Shown: positions 1 through 5,776, counted from the stretch's first letter. The stretch: DNA of 9,787 nt from Desulfobacteraceae bacterium (GCA_030638305.1 DAOWEW010000030.1:1-9787); one strand, 5' to 3'. Made by a program: numbers and translations. The notes: generated from the sequence alone by a model not told the origin.

Positions 1-668
1 AAACTTATCGGCCTGTAATCATCAAAAGCCATCTCAGTATATGCAGCATCATGACAGACAATAATATTGTGCAATTCTGCAAATGAAACAACCTTTTTGA
101 AAAAATCTCTGTCCGCCACCGCTGATGTTGGATTATTGGGGTAGTTAATAAACATCATCTTTGCCTTGCCGGCAATCTCTTTTGGAACGGCATCAAGATC
201 GGGAAGAAAATTATTTTCTTTTAACAAATCCATAAAATATGTCTGACCACCGGCAAATTTAACTCCTATATCATAAACCGGATATCCGGGGCTTGATACA
301 AGAGCAAAATCATTATTATTGATAAATGCAAGGGGGATATGAGCGATTCCCTCCTTGGATCCAATCAGTGTTACAACTTCCTTGCCGGGGTCAAGATCTA
401 CGTTAAATCTTCGCTTATACCAACGGGCGACAGCCTCGTTAAACTCGCCCATGCCTGTGTATGACGGATATTTGTGATTTGCAGGATCCAGAGCGGCCTG
501 ATTCAATGCTTCAATTATATGCGGAGGTGTCGGCATATCCGGATCGCCTACACCAAGATCAATAATATCTACGCCTTTTTTCCTGACTTCTTCCTTTTGC
601 CTGTCTATCTCCTTAAAGAGATAGGGCGGTAAACTCTTTAATCTGTATGACTTTTCAATTTTAATCAT
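1..668 (-). CDS. dapL: LL-diaminopimelate aminotransferase, N-terminal part (runs off the window)
   Basis: This is a PLP-dependent class I/II aminotransferase. DapL converts tetrahydrodipicolinate plus glutamate to LL-diaminopimelate plus 2-oxoglutarate in the cytosol, bypassing the acylated DapD/C/E route. The 222 visible codons show GDPDMPTP (41-48), the cofactor-phosphate region GSKEGIAH (103-110), NYPNNPTSA (175-183) with the pyridine-ring-contacting Asn179, and HDAAYTEM (206-213) with Asp207 and Tyr210. The Schiff-base lysine would lie just past the window edge, so it cannot be checked. The start is the ATG at 668-666, with an AAGGA-type ribosome site about 11 nt upstream. It is the third gene after lysA and dapF on the same strand, and that context is the main reason for choosing DapL over a related alanine or aspartate aminotransferase of the same fold. 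The 148-nt gap to dapF leaves room for its own promoter. Confidence 0.85.
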   Translation of the reverse strand, partial: MIKIEKSYRLKSLPPYLFKEIDRQKEEVRKKGVDIIDLGVGDPDMPTPPHIIEALNQAALDPANHKYPSYTGMGEFNEAVARWYKRRFNVDLDPGKEVVTLIGSKEGIAHIPLAFINNNDFALVSSPGYPVYDIGVKFAGGQTYFMDLLKENNFLPDLDAVPKEIAGKAKMMFINYPNNPTSAVADRDFFKKVVSFAELHNIIVCHDAAYTEMAFDDYRPIS

Positions 669-695
669 ATATTTTTTATTCCTTGATGTAATAAA

Positions 696-716
696 CGGTT
701 GAAGGTTTACGGTTGC
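696..716 (+). repeat. Heptad repeat array, copy A (three units)
   Basis: There are three contiguous 7-bp units, CGGTTGA, AGGTTTA and CGGTTGC, in perfect phase. Read in reverse complement, positions 696-715 match 796-816 at 18 positions, with two mismatches and one bulged base. The two arrays could therefore fold on each other across the dapF-dapL gap. A 10-bp perfect pairing also exists between 706-715 and 825-834. Confidence 0.7.
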
Positions 717-720
717 TCAA
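710..720 (-). repeat. 11-bp motif shared upstream of dapL (copy 1)
   Basis: The minus strand reads TTGAGCAACCG. The identical 11-mer occurs at 2951-2961 upstream of lysA. It overlaps the last unit of heptad array A, so it may be a repeat-family remnant rather than a regulatory site. Confidence 0.4.
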
Positions 721-794
721 AACACAAAAAATCAATATCCGGAATGCGTTAGTTGATGCACAGTTCATTGAAAAAAGTGTGCACGATAAACCCG

Positions 795-830
795 ACAACC
801 GTGAACCGTTAAACCGTCAACCGTCAACCG
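795..830 (-). repeat. Heptad repeat array, copy B (five units), overlapping the dapF 3' end
   Basis: On the minus strand the units read CGGTTGA (830-824), CGGTTGA (823-817), CGGTTTAA (816-809, one extra base), CGGTTCA (808-802) and CGGTTGT (801-795), followed by CGGG. The first two units lie inside dapF and encode its last residues and its TGA stop. The orientation is opposite to copy A. Confidence 0.75.
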
Positions 831-1650
831 TAAATGCATCTTTCCATAGATAGCCCTTATAAATGACACGGGCATCACCTTCAAGAAAAACATTGTAAAA
901 TCTTCCATCATTTTCTTCTAAATAGATATAAAGGCATCCCCCGCCTCTTGTGATAACCTTTACAGGAGATTTTCCTTTTAATTTATAATGCATTATAATA
1001 GCGGCTGCAACTGAACCTGTCCCGCATGCCAGGGTTTCATTTTCTACTCCTCGTTCATATGTTCGGATTGATATGGCATTGTCTTTGCCGGCGCATATAA
1101 AATTCACATTTGTTCCGGCAGGTGCGTAGCTGTCATGAAATCTTATCTCTCTTCCTGTCTTTACTACTTCTACATCATCAATATCATCAACCGTGATAAC
1201 TACATGCGGAACTCCTGTATTTACACTGCAAACCTGCTTGAGACCATTTTTCAGTTCAAGATTATAATCTATTTTGAGATCAATGGGATCCGGCATTTTT
1301 ATTTTTACCTCGTCATTTTTAACTTGAGCTGAAACAATACCGGCTTTTGTTTCAAAAGATACTTTTGTTCCTGAAATTTCGTTTAAATATGCAAAGCGGG
1401 CAACGCATCTTGCTCCATTTCCGCACATTTCAGCAGAGCTTCCGTCAGAATTAAAAAAACGCCATTTAAAATCAACATTTTCAGATTCTTCAACAAGTAT
1501 AAGGCCGTCAGCGCCAACAGATATTTTTCTGCGGCAAACCCTGTCGATAAAATTCTGCAAATTATTTTCGTCAACAACTCTGTTTCTGTTATCAATAATA
1601 ATAAAGTCGTTACCGCTTCCGCTCATCTTGTAAAAAGCAATCTGATCCAT
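817..1650 (-). CDS. dapF: Diaminopimelate epimerase
   Basis: This cytosolic, cofactor-independent racemase interconverts LL- and meso-diaminopimelate using two active-site cysteines as acid and base. Both are present: Cys76 in CGNGAR (76-81) and Cys209 in ACGTGS (208-213). Other family blocks are KMSGSGNDF (8-16) at the N-terminus, FNSDGS (66-71), PAGTNVNF (177-184) and RTYERGVENET (196-206). The length of 277 residues is normal for the family. The ATG at 1650-1648 is preceded by GGGAA about 6 nt upstream. The gene starts 24 nt after lysA ends, so the two are almost certainly cotranscribed. The odd feature is the C-terminus: the final residues TVDG and the TGA stop come from a heptad repeat array, which suggests that the original stop was replaced by repeat sequence. 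All catalytic motifs are intact and I expect a working enzyme. Confidence 0.96.
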   Translation of the reverse strand: MDQIAFYKMSGSGNDFIIIDNRNRVVDENNLQNFIDRVCRRKISVGADGLILVEESENVDFKWRFFNSDGSSAEMCGNGARCVARFAYLNEISGTKVSFETKAGIVSAQVKNDEVKIKMPDPIDLKIDYNLELKNGLKQVCSVNTGVPHVVITVDDIDDVEVVKTGREIRFHDSYAPAGTNVNFICAGKDNAISIRTYERGVENETLACGTGSVAAAIIMHYKLKGKSPVKVITRGGGCLYIYLEENDGRFYNVFLEGDARVIYKGYLWKDAFTVDG

Positions 1651-1674
1651 TAAATTCCCATTCTAATTTTAGTT

Positions 1675-2928
1675 TTATAAAAACGGCGGAATAGACTCCC
1701 CTTTAATTAAATCTTCATAATTCTGCCTTGCCTTTATCACATGAAACTGATCATCCCTTACCATAACCTCAGCCACCTTAAGCCTTGAACAATAGTTGGA
1801 TGACATCACAAATCCATAAGCGCCGGCACTCATCACCGCAAGAAGATCACCCTGCTTTAGATCGGCAATTTTTCGGTCAACTGCTAAAAAATCTCCTGTT
1901 TCACAAATAGGTCCCACAACATCCGCAACTATTTGTTCACCTTCAAGCTCAACAACAGGCTTGATGACATGGAATGCGTTGTACAAAGTCGGCCTGACCA
2001 GATCATTCATTCCTGCATCAACTACAACGAATTTCTTTGCCTTCCCCGACTTTCTGTAAAGAACCCTGGCAACAAGTATTCCTGCATTCCCTACAATAAC
2101 TCTGCCCGGCTCCAGGATAAGTTTTACGCGCATATTTTCAATTGCCTGCATAATTGATTTTGCATACTCACCGGGATGCGGGGGTGATTCATCATCATAG
2201 GTTATTCCAAGTCCCCCGCCCATATCAATATATTTAATATCAATATTGAGCTCCCTGAGTTTATTTGTCAGAACTTTTATCCTGTTAAGGGCATCTTTAA
2301 ATGGTTCTGCTTCTGTAATCTGCGATCCTATGTGGCAGTCAATACCGATAACATTAATATTTTCAAGCCCGTCAGCTATCTTATAAGCTTTAATTGCAGT
2401 TTCAGTATCAATTCCAAACTTGTTTTTCTCAAGTCCGGTCGAAATATAAGGATGGGTTTTTGGATCAACATCAGGGTTCACTCTAATGGCAACAGGAGCT
2501 TTCTTTTTTAATAACCTTGCCCTGTCGTTTATAAGCTCAAGTTCTTCAATGGACTCAATATTAAACATCAGTATCCCGGAATCAAGAGCATAATCAATCT
2601 CATCCTTGCGCTTTCCGACACCTGAATAAACTATTTTTTCCGGTGGAATACCGGCTTTTAAACCACGGTAAAGCTCACCGCCTGAAACAATATCAAGGCC
2701 GCTTCCAAGATCCGCAAAAAGTTTTAAAACCGCCAGGCTGGTGTTTGCTTTTGCAGAAAAACACACAAGCCGGTCTATTCCATCAAAGGAATCATTAAAT
2801 GTAAGAAAATGACGTTTCAAGGTCGCATAGCTGTATAAATAAAAAGGCGTACCTACTTTTTCTGCAATCAAGTTGATGGGAACATCTTCGCAATACAGCT
2901 CATTATTGATGTAATTAAAATGATGCAT
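1675..2928 (-). CDS. lysA: Diaminopimelate decarboxylase
   Basis: This PLP enzyme of the alanine-racemase-like fold (group IV decarboxylases) performs the last lysine step, meso-diaminopimelate to L-lysine plus CO2. The Schiff-base lysine is Lys60 in CFSAKAN (57-62). Other landmarks are HIGSQ (199-203), the phosphate-binding GGGLG (238-242) and EPGR (273-276). Near the C-terminus are DAGMNDLVRPTLY (305-317), the partner-subunit cysteine Cys342 in CETGD (342-346), and GAYG (369-372). The length of 417 residues is typical. The start is the ATG at 2928-2926, with GGAGA (2941-2937) about 9 nt upstream. It is the first gene of the minus-strand cluster, so the promoter should lie in 2942-3150, where several palindromes occur. 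A small deviation is NYCSRLK (378-384), where many homologues have NYNSRPR; the functional effect is unknown. Confidence 0.96.
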   Translation of the reverse strand: MHHFNYINNELYCEDVPINLIAEKVGTPFYLYSYATLKRHFLTFNDSFDGIDRLVCFSAKANTSLAVLKLFADLGSGLDIVSGGELYRGLKAGIPPEKIVYSGVGKRKDEIDYALDSGILMFNIESIEELELINDRARLLKKKAPVAIRVNPDVDPKTHPYISTGLEKNKFGIDTETAIKAYKIADGLENINVIGIDCHIGSQITEAEPFKDALNRIKVLTNKLRELNIDIKYIDMGGGLGITYDDESPPHPGEYAKSIMQAIENMRVKLILEPGRVIVGNAGILVARVLYRKSGKAKKFVVVDAGMNDLVRPTLYNAFHVIKPVVELEGEQIVADVVGPICETGDFLAVDRKIADLKQGDLLAVMSAGAYGFVMSSNYCSRLKVAEVMVRDDQFHVIKARQNYEDLIKGESIPPFL

Positions 2929-2950
2929 TTAAATATTCTCCATTCGTTGC

Positions 2951-2961
2951 CGGTTGCTCAA
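2951..2961 (-). repeat. 11-bp motif shared upstream of lysA (copy 2)
   Basis: This is an exact second copy of TTGAGCAACCG, ending 23 nt before the lysA start. The first copy ends 42 nt before the dapL start. Both have the same orientation relative to the downstream gene. Confidence 0.4.
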
Positions 2962-3006
2962 GAAACGCTCTTGCCGGCGCTAAGGGCTCGCACAAAAATA
3001 ACTTCC

Positions 3007-3022
3007 CTATGCAGGCGCATAG
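3007..3022. promoter_or_regulatory. Perfect 6-bp-arm palindrome, possible operator or leader hairpin of lysA
   Basis: CTATGC and GCATAG are separated by the four bases AGGC. It shares base 3022 with the next palindrome and lies about 80 nt upstream of the lysA start. It could be a regulator site or a small hairpin in the lysA leader; no regulator is identified. Confidence 0.35.
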
Positions 3023-3036
3023 ATTTGAATCAAATC
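3022..3036. promoter_or_regulatory. 15-bp palindrome GATTTGA-A-TCAAATC, possible operator
   Basis: Two perfect 7-bp arms (3022-3028 and 3030-3036) flank a single central base. The size and symmetry fit a dimeric helix-turn-helix regulator site. Its position between two divergent genes fits control of either one. The binding protein is unknown. Confidence 0.4.
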
Positions 3037-3148
3037 ACAAAAGTTGATGGAATAGCAAGCTGTTTTGATATTTTCGGGATTTGAGATTAGAATTGCCGGT
3101 GCTTGTGAAAACAGGTTGAGTTAATCAAGGAAGTCTGTTAGGGCACTA

Positions 3149-3239
3149 AGAGCCTATTTCAGTAGGCGACTGAGCGCGACCCAAAAGGCCAGTTGGAAGG
3201 GCACGAACCATGTGTACATAGCCTACTGAAATAGGCTCT
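3149..3239. repeat. 91-bp inverted-repeat element with nested hairpins in the leader of the receiver-CheW gene
   Basis: The left arm AGAGCCTATTTCAGTAGGC (3149-3167) and the right arm (3221-3239) are perfect 19-bp reverse complements around a 53-nt loop. Each arm is itself a small palindrome (GCCTA/TAGGC, 6-nt loop), so the RNA could form either one long 19-bp stem or two short hairpins. The element ends 30 nt before the start codon and 19 nt before the ribosome-binding site. It could be a short mobile or REP-like repeat, or a leader RNA switch. No target-site duplication and no match to a riboswitch class known to me was seen. Confidence 0.8.
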
Positions 3240-3258
3240 AAATAACAAAAAGTTCCGG

Positions 3259-3264
3259 AAGGAG
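3259..3264 (+). promoter_or_regulatory. Strong Shine-Dalgarno site AAGGAG
   Basis: AAGGAG sits 5 nt before the ATG at 3270. It fixes the start of the fusion gene and is the clearest ribosome site in the window. It contrasts with the weak or absent sites before the 110-residue gene, plsC and ftsK. Confidence 0.8.
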
Positions 3265-3269
3265 ATGAA

Positions 3270-5198
3270 ATGAATACCGATCTAAAAGATATTACCATCT
3301 TGTTGGTTGAGGATGCTGCGGTCATGCGCAAAATTGAGTTAAAAATACTCAAAGGATTGGGATTTAAAAAGATCATTGAAGCTGAAAACGGAAACGTGGC
3401 CATCGCAAAACTCAAAGAGGAGAAAAATATTGCTTTAATAATCAGCGATTGGAATATGCCAGAGAAAGGTGGTTATGAACTTTTGGTTTGGGTGCGTGCT
3501 GATGAGAAATTTAAAAACATTCCCTTTATTATGGCTACCGCTGAAGGGGATATGAAGCAAGAAAATAAGGCTGTCAATGCAGGGGTAAGCGGTTTTATCG
3601 CCAAGCCCTTTAACGCTGATGAGTTAAAAATAAAGATTAATGAGGCCCTCGGCATTAAACAAAAGAAAGATAACGCTGACATAGAAAAAAGTATTCCAAG
3701 AGAAACTGCCGCAGGAAAGGTAAGATTGAAAATTGCTCATATTCAGATTACTGACCATTTAATTCTGGGAGCATTAAAATACCTCATTAAGAAAGGAGAT
3801 GTAACTCCAAAATACTTTGAACTGGAAACTCAATGCATGTCCGGCTGGAATCCGGTGAAACAATCTCTGGCAAAAGGCACGGTTGATGCGGCTTGCATTT
3901 TGGCTCCGATAGCAATGGACATGTTTAATTTTGGCGTTCCCATCAAACTGATATTACTTGCTCATAAGAATGGCAGTATATTTGTACGCAACAAACAAAT
4001 TGAATATACTGAACCTTTCCAGAACTTTTTTAAGCAAAAGACCTTCCTGATTCCACATAAAATGTCAATTCACCACATGCTTTCTCATATGTTTTTCAGT
4101 AAAATAGGCATTAAATCCGGTATTGTGGGAGAAAAAGCCATTGATCTTAGTTTTGAAGTTGTGGCGCCGATTAATATGCTTGAATTTTTGCGCGGTAATC
4201 CGGAGGCATGTGGATTCATGGTGGCGGAGCCTTTAGGTACAAAAGCAATTGCTGCGGGAATCGCCGACCAGATGTTTCTTTCCAGCCAACTTTGGGAAAA
4301 TCATCCATGTTGCATAGTGGCCATGCGGAACGATTTTATTGATTCCTATAAAGATGCAGTTTATGAATTTACGGAAATGCTCGTGCATGCCGGAAAGTTT
4401 ATTGAGAACAAACCGGAAATAGCCGCTGAAGTAGCGGTTGACTTTTTAGATCCTAATAAAGTCCTGGGATTAAAAATTCCTATTCTGAAAAATGTGCTTA
4501 CAGAACCGCAAGGGATCAAAACAAGAGATTTATATCCCGGCATTGAAGATTTGGACATAATGCAACAATACATGGTCAAAAATATGGGGATCGGGTCATT
4601 GATTGAGTTAGAGAAATTTGTTGATACACGATTTGCCGATGCTGCCTGTAAAGATAGAAAAACCGACAGTTTGCCATCAAAGCTTCACGATGAAGGTGCT
4701 GTTGCTCTTGAGATTTTACAATGCAGAACAATAAAGAAAGGAAAGTCAGTAAAAACCATGTTGGGTGCGGAAGGAAAATACTTGACATTTCCACTGGGCA
4801 ATCAAGAATTCGGTATTGATATTTCGAAAACCAAAGAAGTCATCAGGATGATTCCTCTTAGAACAATTCCTGCATCTCCTCCTTTTATCAAAGGAGTCAT
4901 TAATCTCAGAGATAAAGTGATTCCGGTGATGGATCTAAGGTTAAGGTTCGGAATGGAAGAAATTGAATACAATGATCGAAGCTGTATTATTATTTTAGAG
5001 TTTGAAACCAATAAAAAAACCATCAACATGGGAATTGCGATAGATTCAGTTACTGAGGTGCTGGATATAAAGGCTTCAGAAATCGAGGATGCACCATCCT
5101 TTGGTATAAACCTTGATACGGGTTACATTTTAGGTATGGCTAAAATGGAAGGAGGAATCAAAATCCTGCTTGACATGGAATACTTATTGACTGGATAG
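3270..5198 (+). CDS. Three-domain fusion: CheY-like receiver, NrtA/NasS-like anion-binding domain and CheW domain
   Basis: This 642-residue protein has no signal peptide and no membrane segment. Residues 5-128 form a CheY-type receiver with acidic Glu14/Asp15, phosphoacceptor Asp60 in SDWNMP (59-64), Thr90 and Lys112 in AKPF. Residues about 150-450 resemble the NrtA/CmpA/SsuA substrate-binding fold, seen in LKIAHIQITD (153-162), GWNPVKQSLAKGTVDA (192-207), LAPIAMDMF (211-219) and NHPCCIVAM (344-352). In this family a cytoplasmic member, NasS, senses nitrate or nitrite. Residues about 500-640 form a CheW domain with FIKGVINLRDKVIPVMDLR (539-557). I infer a soluble chemoreceptor-like scaffold that binds a small anion and couples to a CheA array, with phosphorylation of the receiver as adaptation or tuning. 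CheV has the opposite order, CheW then receiver. Asp548 replaces the usual Gly of NLRG. Ligand and partners are unknown, and no other chemotaxis gene is nearby. Confidence 0.85.
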   Translation: MNTDLKDITILLVEDAAVMRKIELKILKGLGFKKIIEAENGNVAIAKLKEEKNIALIISDWNMPEKGGYELLVWVRADEKFKNIPFIMATAEGDMKQENKAVNAGVSGFIAKPFNADELKIKINEALGIKQKKDNADIEKSIPRETAAGKVRLKIAHIQITDHLILGALKYLIKKGDVTPKYFELETQCMSGWNPVKQSLAKGTVDAACILAPIAMDMFNFGVPIKLILLAHKNGSIFVRNKQIEYTEPFQNFFKQKTFLIPHKMSIHHMLSHMFFSKIGIKSGIVGEKAIDLSFEVVAPINMLEFLRGNPEACGFMVAEPLGTKAIAAGIADQMFLSSQLWENHPCCIVAMRNDFIDSYKDAVYEFTEMLVHAGKFIENKPEIAAEVAVDFLDPNKVLGLKIPILKNVLTEPQGIKTRDLYPGIEDLDIMQQYMVKNMGIGSLIELEKFVDTRFADAACKDRKTDSLPSKLHDEGAVALEILQCRTIKKGKSVKTMLGAEGKYLTFPLGNQEFGIDISKTKEVIRMIPLRTIPASPPFIKGVINLRDKVIPVMDLRLRFGMEEIEYNDRSCIIILEFETNKKTINMGIAIDSVTEVLDIKASEIEDAPSFGINLDTGYILGMAKMEGGIKILLDMEYLLTG

Positions 5199-5201
5199 GT
5201 C

Positions 5202-5285
5202 AGGAACGTAGACGAAATAACTTACACAACTATGCATCACAGCTTTATGCTGCCTACTTGTGGAAGTTAATTCGTCCACGTTCCT
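5202..5285. repeat. Imperfect 28-bp inverted repeat immediately after the fusion gene
   Basis: Positions 5202-5229 pair with 5258-5285 at 25 of 28 positions. The outermost block pairs AGGAACGT with ACGTTCCT, and the innermost pairs CACAA with TTGTG. The 28-nt loop holds a further mini-hairpin, CAGC-TTTAT-GCTG (5240-5252). It begins 3 nt after the TAG stop. No run of T follows the outer arm, so it is not a classical intrinsic terminator. It may protect the 3' end of the mRNA, or be a small non-autonomous element. It shares no arm sequence with the repeat at 3149-3239. Confidence 0.75.
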
Positions 5286-5307
5286 TAAAGATATTCGGAT
5301 CTCGACA

Positions 5308-5329
5308 CTTGCAGGATTTAGGTTGCAAG
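5308..5329 (+). other. Small hairpin upstream of the 110-residue gene
   Basis: CTTGCA (5308-5313) and TGCAAG (5324-5329) form a 6-bp stem with a 10-nt loop. It lies about 33 nt before the ATG at 5362, within a leader lacking an obvious ribosome site. It could be chance. Confidence 0.3.
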
Positions 5330-5361
5330 CTAAAATAAACTATGCTAACTTATACAATATT

Positions 5362-5694
5362 ATGAAACAATATATTGTTGATGAGCTAAGGCTTGGAGAA
5401 TACGAAAAGATTAAGACTTATCTAAATGAGAATCTTGATCATTCAAAGATGGACGGAATATACCGGATAGAGCTTGATAAAAATATTCTAACCGATATTC
5501 AGGCAGAACATAAAGAGTGCCAGCCATTTTATTTTGCAATAAACATAAATCCTGCCAGTGTATCCTGTGAACTTCTTGTAAGATCCAGAAATATAATACG
5601 ATGTAATTGTATAAGCTATGCAACCGAAGCCCAGCGCAACTGGATTATTCGGTTTATTGACTCAATATTTACAAAACTGGAAATAATAGCATAG
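5362..5694 (+). CDS. Conserved small protein of unknown function with a His/Cys pattern
   Basis: I cannot assign a function. The 110-residue protein is soluble, with no signal peptide or membrane segment. It begins MKQYIVDELR and has a compact, non-repetitive composition. Possible metal ligands are His50 and Cys53 (HKEC), Cys69, and Cys81/Cys83 (RCNC). The C-terminal stretch ATEAQRNWIIRFIDSIF (87-103) looks like an amphipathic helix. It resembles from memory a short uncharacterised protein carried by deltaproteobacteria, but I cannot name a family. I chose the ATG at 5362. A longer reading from the GTG at 5260 would add 34 residues translated through the inverted repeat at 5202-5285, which is implausible. 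No Shine-Dalgarno site precedes either start. It stands between the fusion gene and plsC on the same strand. Confidence 0.75.
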   Translation: MKQYIVDELRLGEYEKIKTYLNENLDHSKMDGIYRIELDKNILTDIQAEHKECQPFYFAININPASVSCELLVRSRNIIRCNCISYATEAQRNWIIRFIDSIFTKLEIIA

Positions 5695-5706
5695 GTATCC
5701 GGATAC
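5695..5706. other. Perfect 12-bp palindrome directly after the 110-residue gene
   Basis: GTATCCGGATAC begins at the base after the TAG stop. It is fully self-complementary with no loop, so it would be poor as an RNA hairpin. It is more likely a protein-binding site or chance. Confidence 0.35.
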
Positions 5707-5747
5707 AAATCTTTGATCCACGTCCCGGTTCTCTGACCCTTAATCCC

Positions 5748-5761
5748 TGATTTATAAATCA
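5748..5761. promoter_or_regulatory. Perfect 14-bp palindrome upstream of plsC, candidate operator
   Basis: TGATTTATAAATCA is self-complementary and ends 15 nt before the ATG at 5777. It includes TATAAA, which could serve as a -10 element. A repressor binding here would block plsC and the genes translated behind it. No regulator is identified and no good -35 match is visible 17 nt upstream. Confidence 0.4.
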
Positions 5762-5776
5762 CGGTACTTGATATAT

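Larger units (their letters stand above)
669..816. other. dapF-dapL intergenic region with inverted heptad arrays
   Basis: No gene is seen in these 148 nt. The region holds an array of 7-bp units at 696-716, an oppositely oriented array at its other end that runs into dapF, and between them a small inverted repeat: TGCACA at 757-762 and TGTGCA at 778-783. On the minus strand no U-tract follows that hairpin, so it is not a convincing terminator. Continued transcription from dapF into dapL, or a weak internal promoter, are both possible. Confidence 0.6.
2929..3148. other. Divergent intergenic region between lysA and the receiver-CheW gene
   Basis: No gene is visible in this stretch. It must contain the promoter of the lysA cluster (minus) and probably that of the gene at 3270 (plus). 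I could not pick a convincing -35/-10 pair on either strand. It holds three direct copies of TTGCCGG followed by GCT (2947-2958, 2971-2981, 3093-3103; spacers of two, one and one base) and two abutting palindromes at 3007-3036. Confidence 0.6.

Noticed and set aside
757..783. Terminator hairpin after dapF
   Set aside because: The stem is only 6 bp with a 15-nt loop, and there is no U-tract on the minus strand.
3199..3213. Sigma-54-like promoter (GGGCACG then ATGT) in the loop of the inverted repeat
   Set aside because: The -24 half fits, but the -12 half reads GT where GC is essential.
3149..3269. Known riboswitch in the leader of the fusion gene
   Set aside because: Compared from memory with c-di-GMP, purine, glycine, SAM, preQ1 and fluoride classes; no conserved core was recognised.
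3146..3415. 89-codon minus-strand frame across the inverted repeat and the start of the fusion gene
   Set aside because: It overlaps the receiver domain coding region and the repeat, with no ribosome site or domain.
5202..5285. Intrinsic terminator or integron attC site after the fusion gene
   Set aside because: No T-tract follows the stem, and the core sites expected of attC are not present.
5260..5361. Upstream in-frame extension (GTG at 5260) of the 110-residue gene
   Set aside because: The added 34 residues would be translated from the right arm of the inverted repeat and a hairpin-rich leader, without a Shine-Dalgarno site. The protein-like sequence begins at the ATG at 5362.
5768..5776. 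TTG start for plsC
   Set aside because: It would add only three residues and has no better ribosome site than the ATG at 5777.
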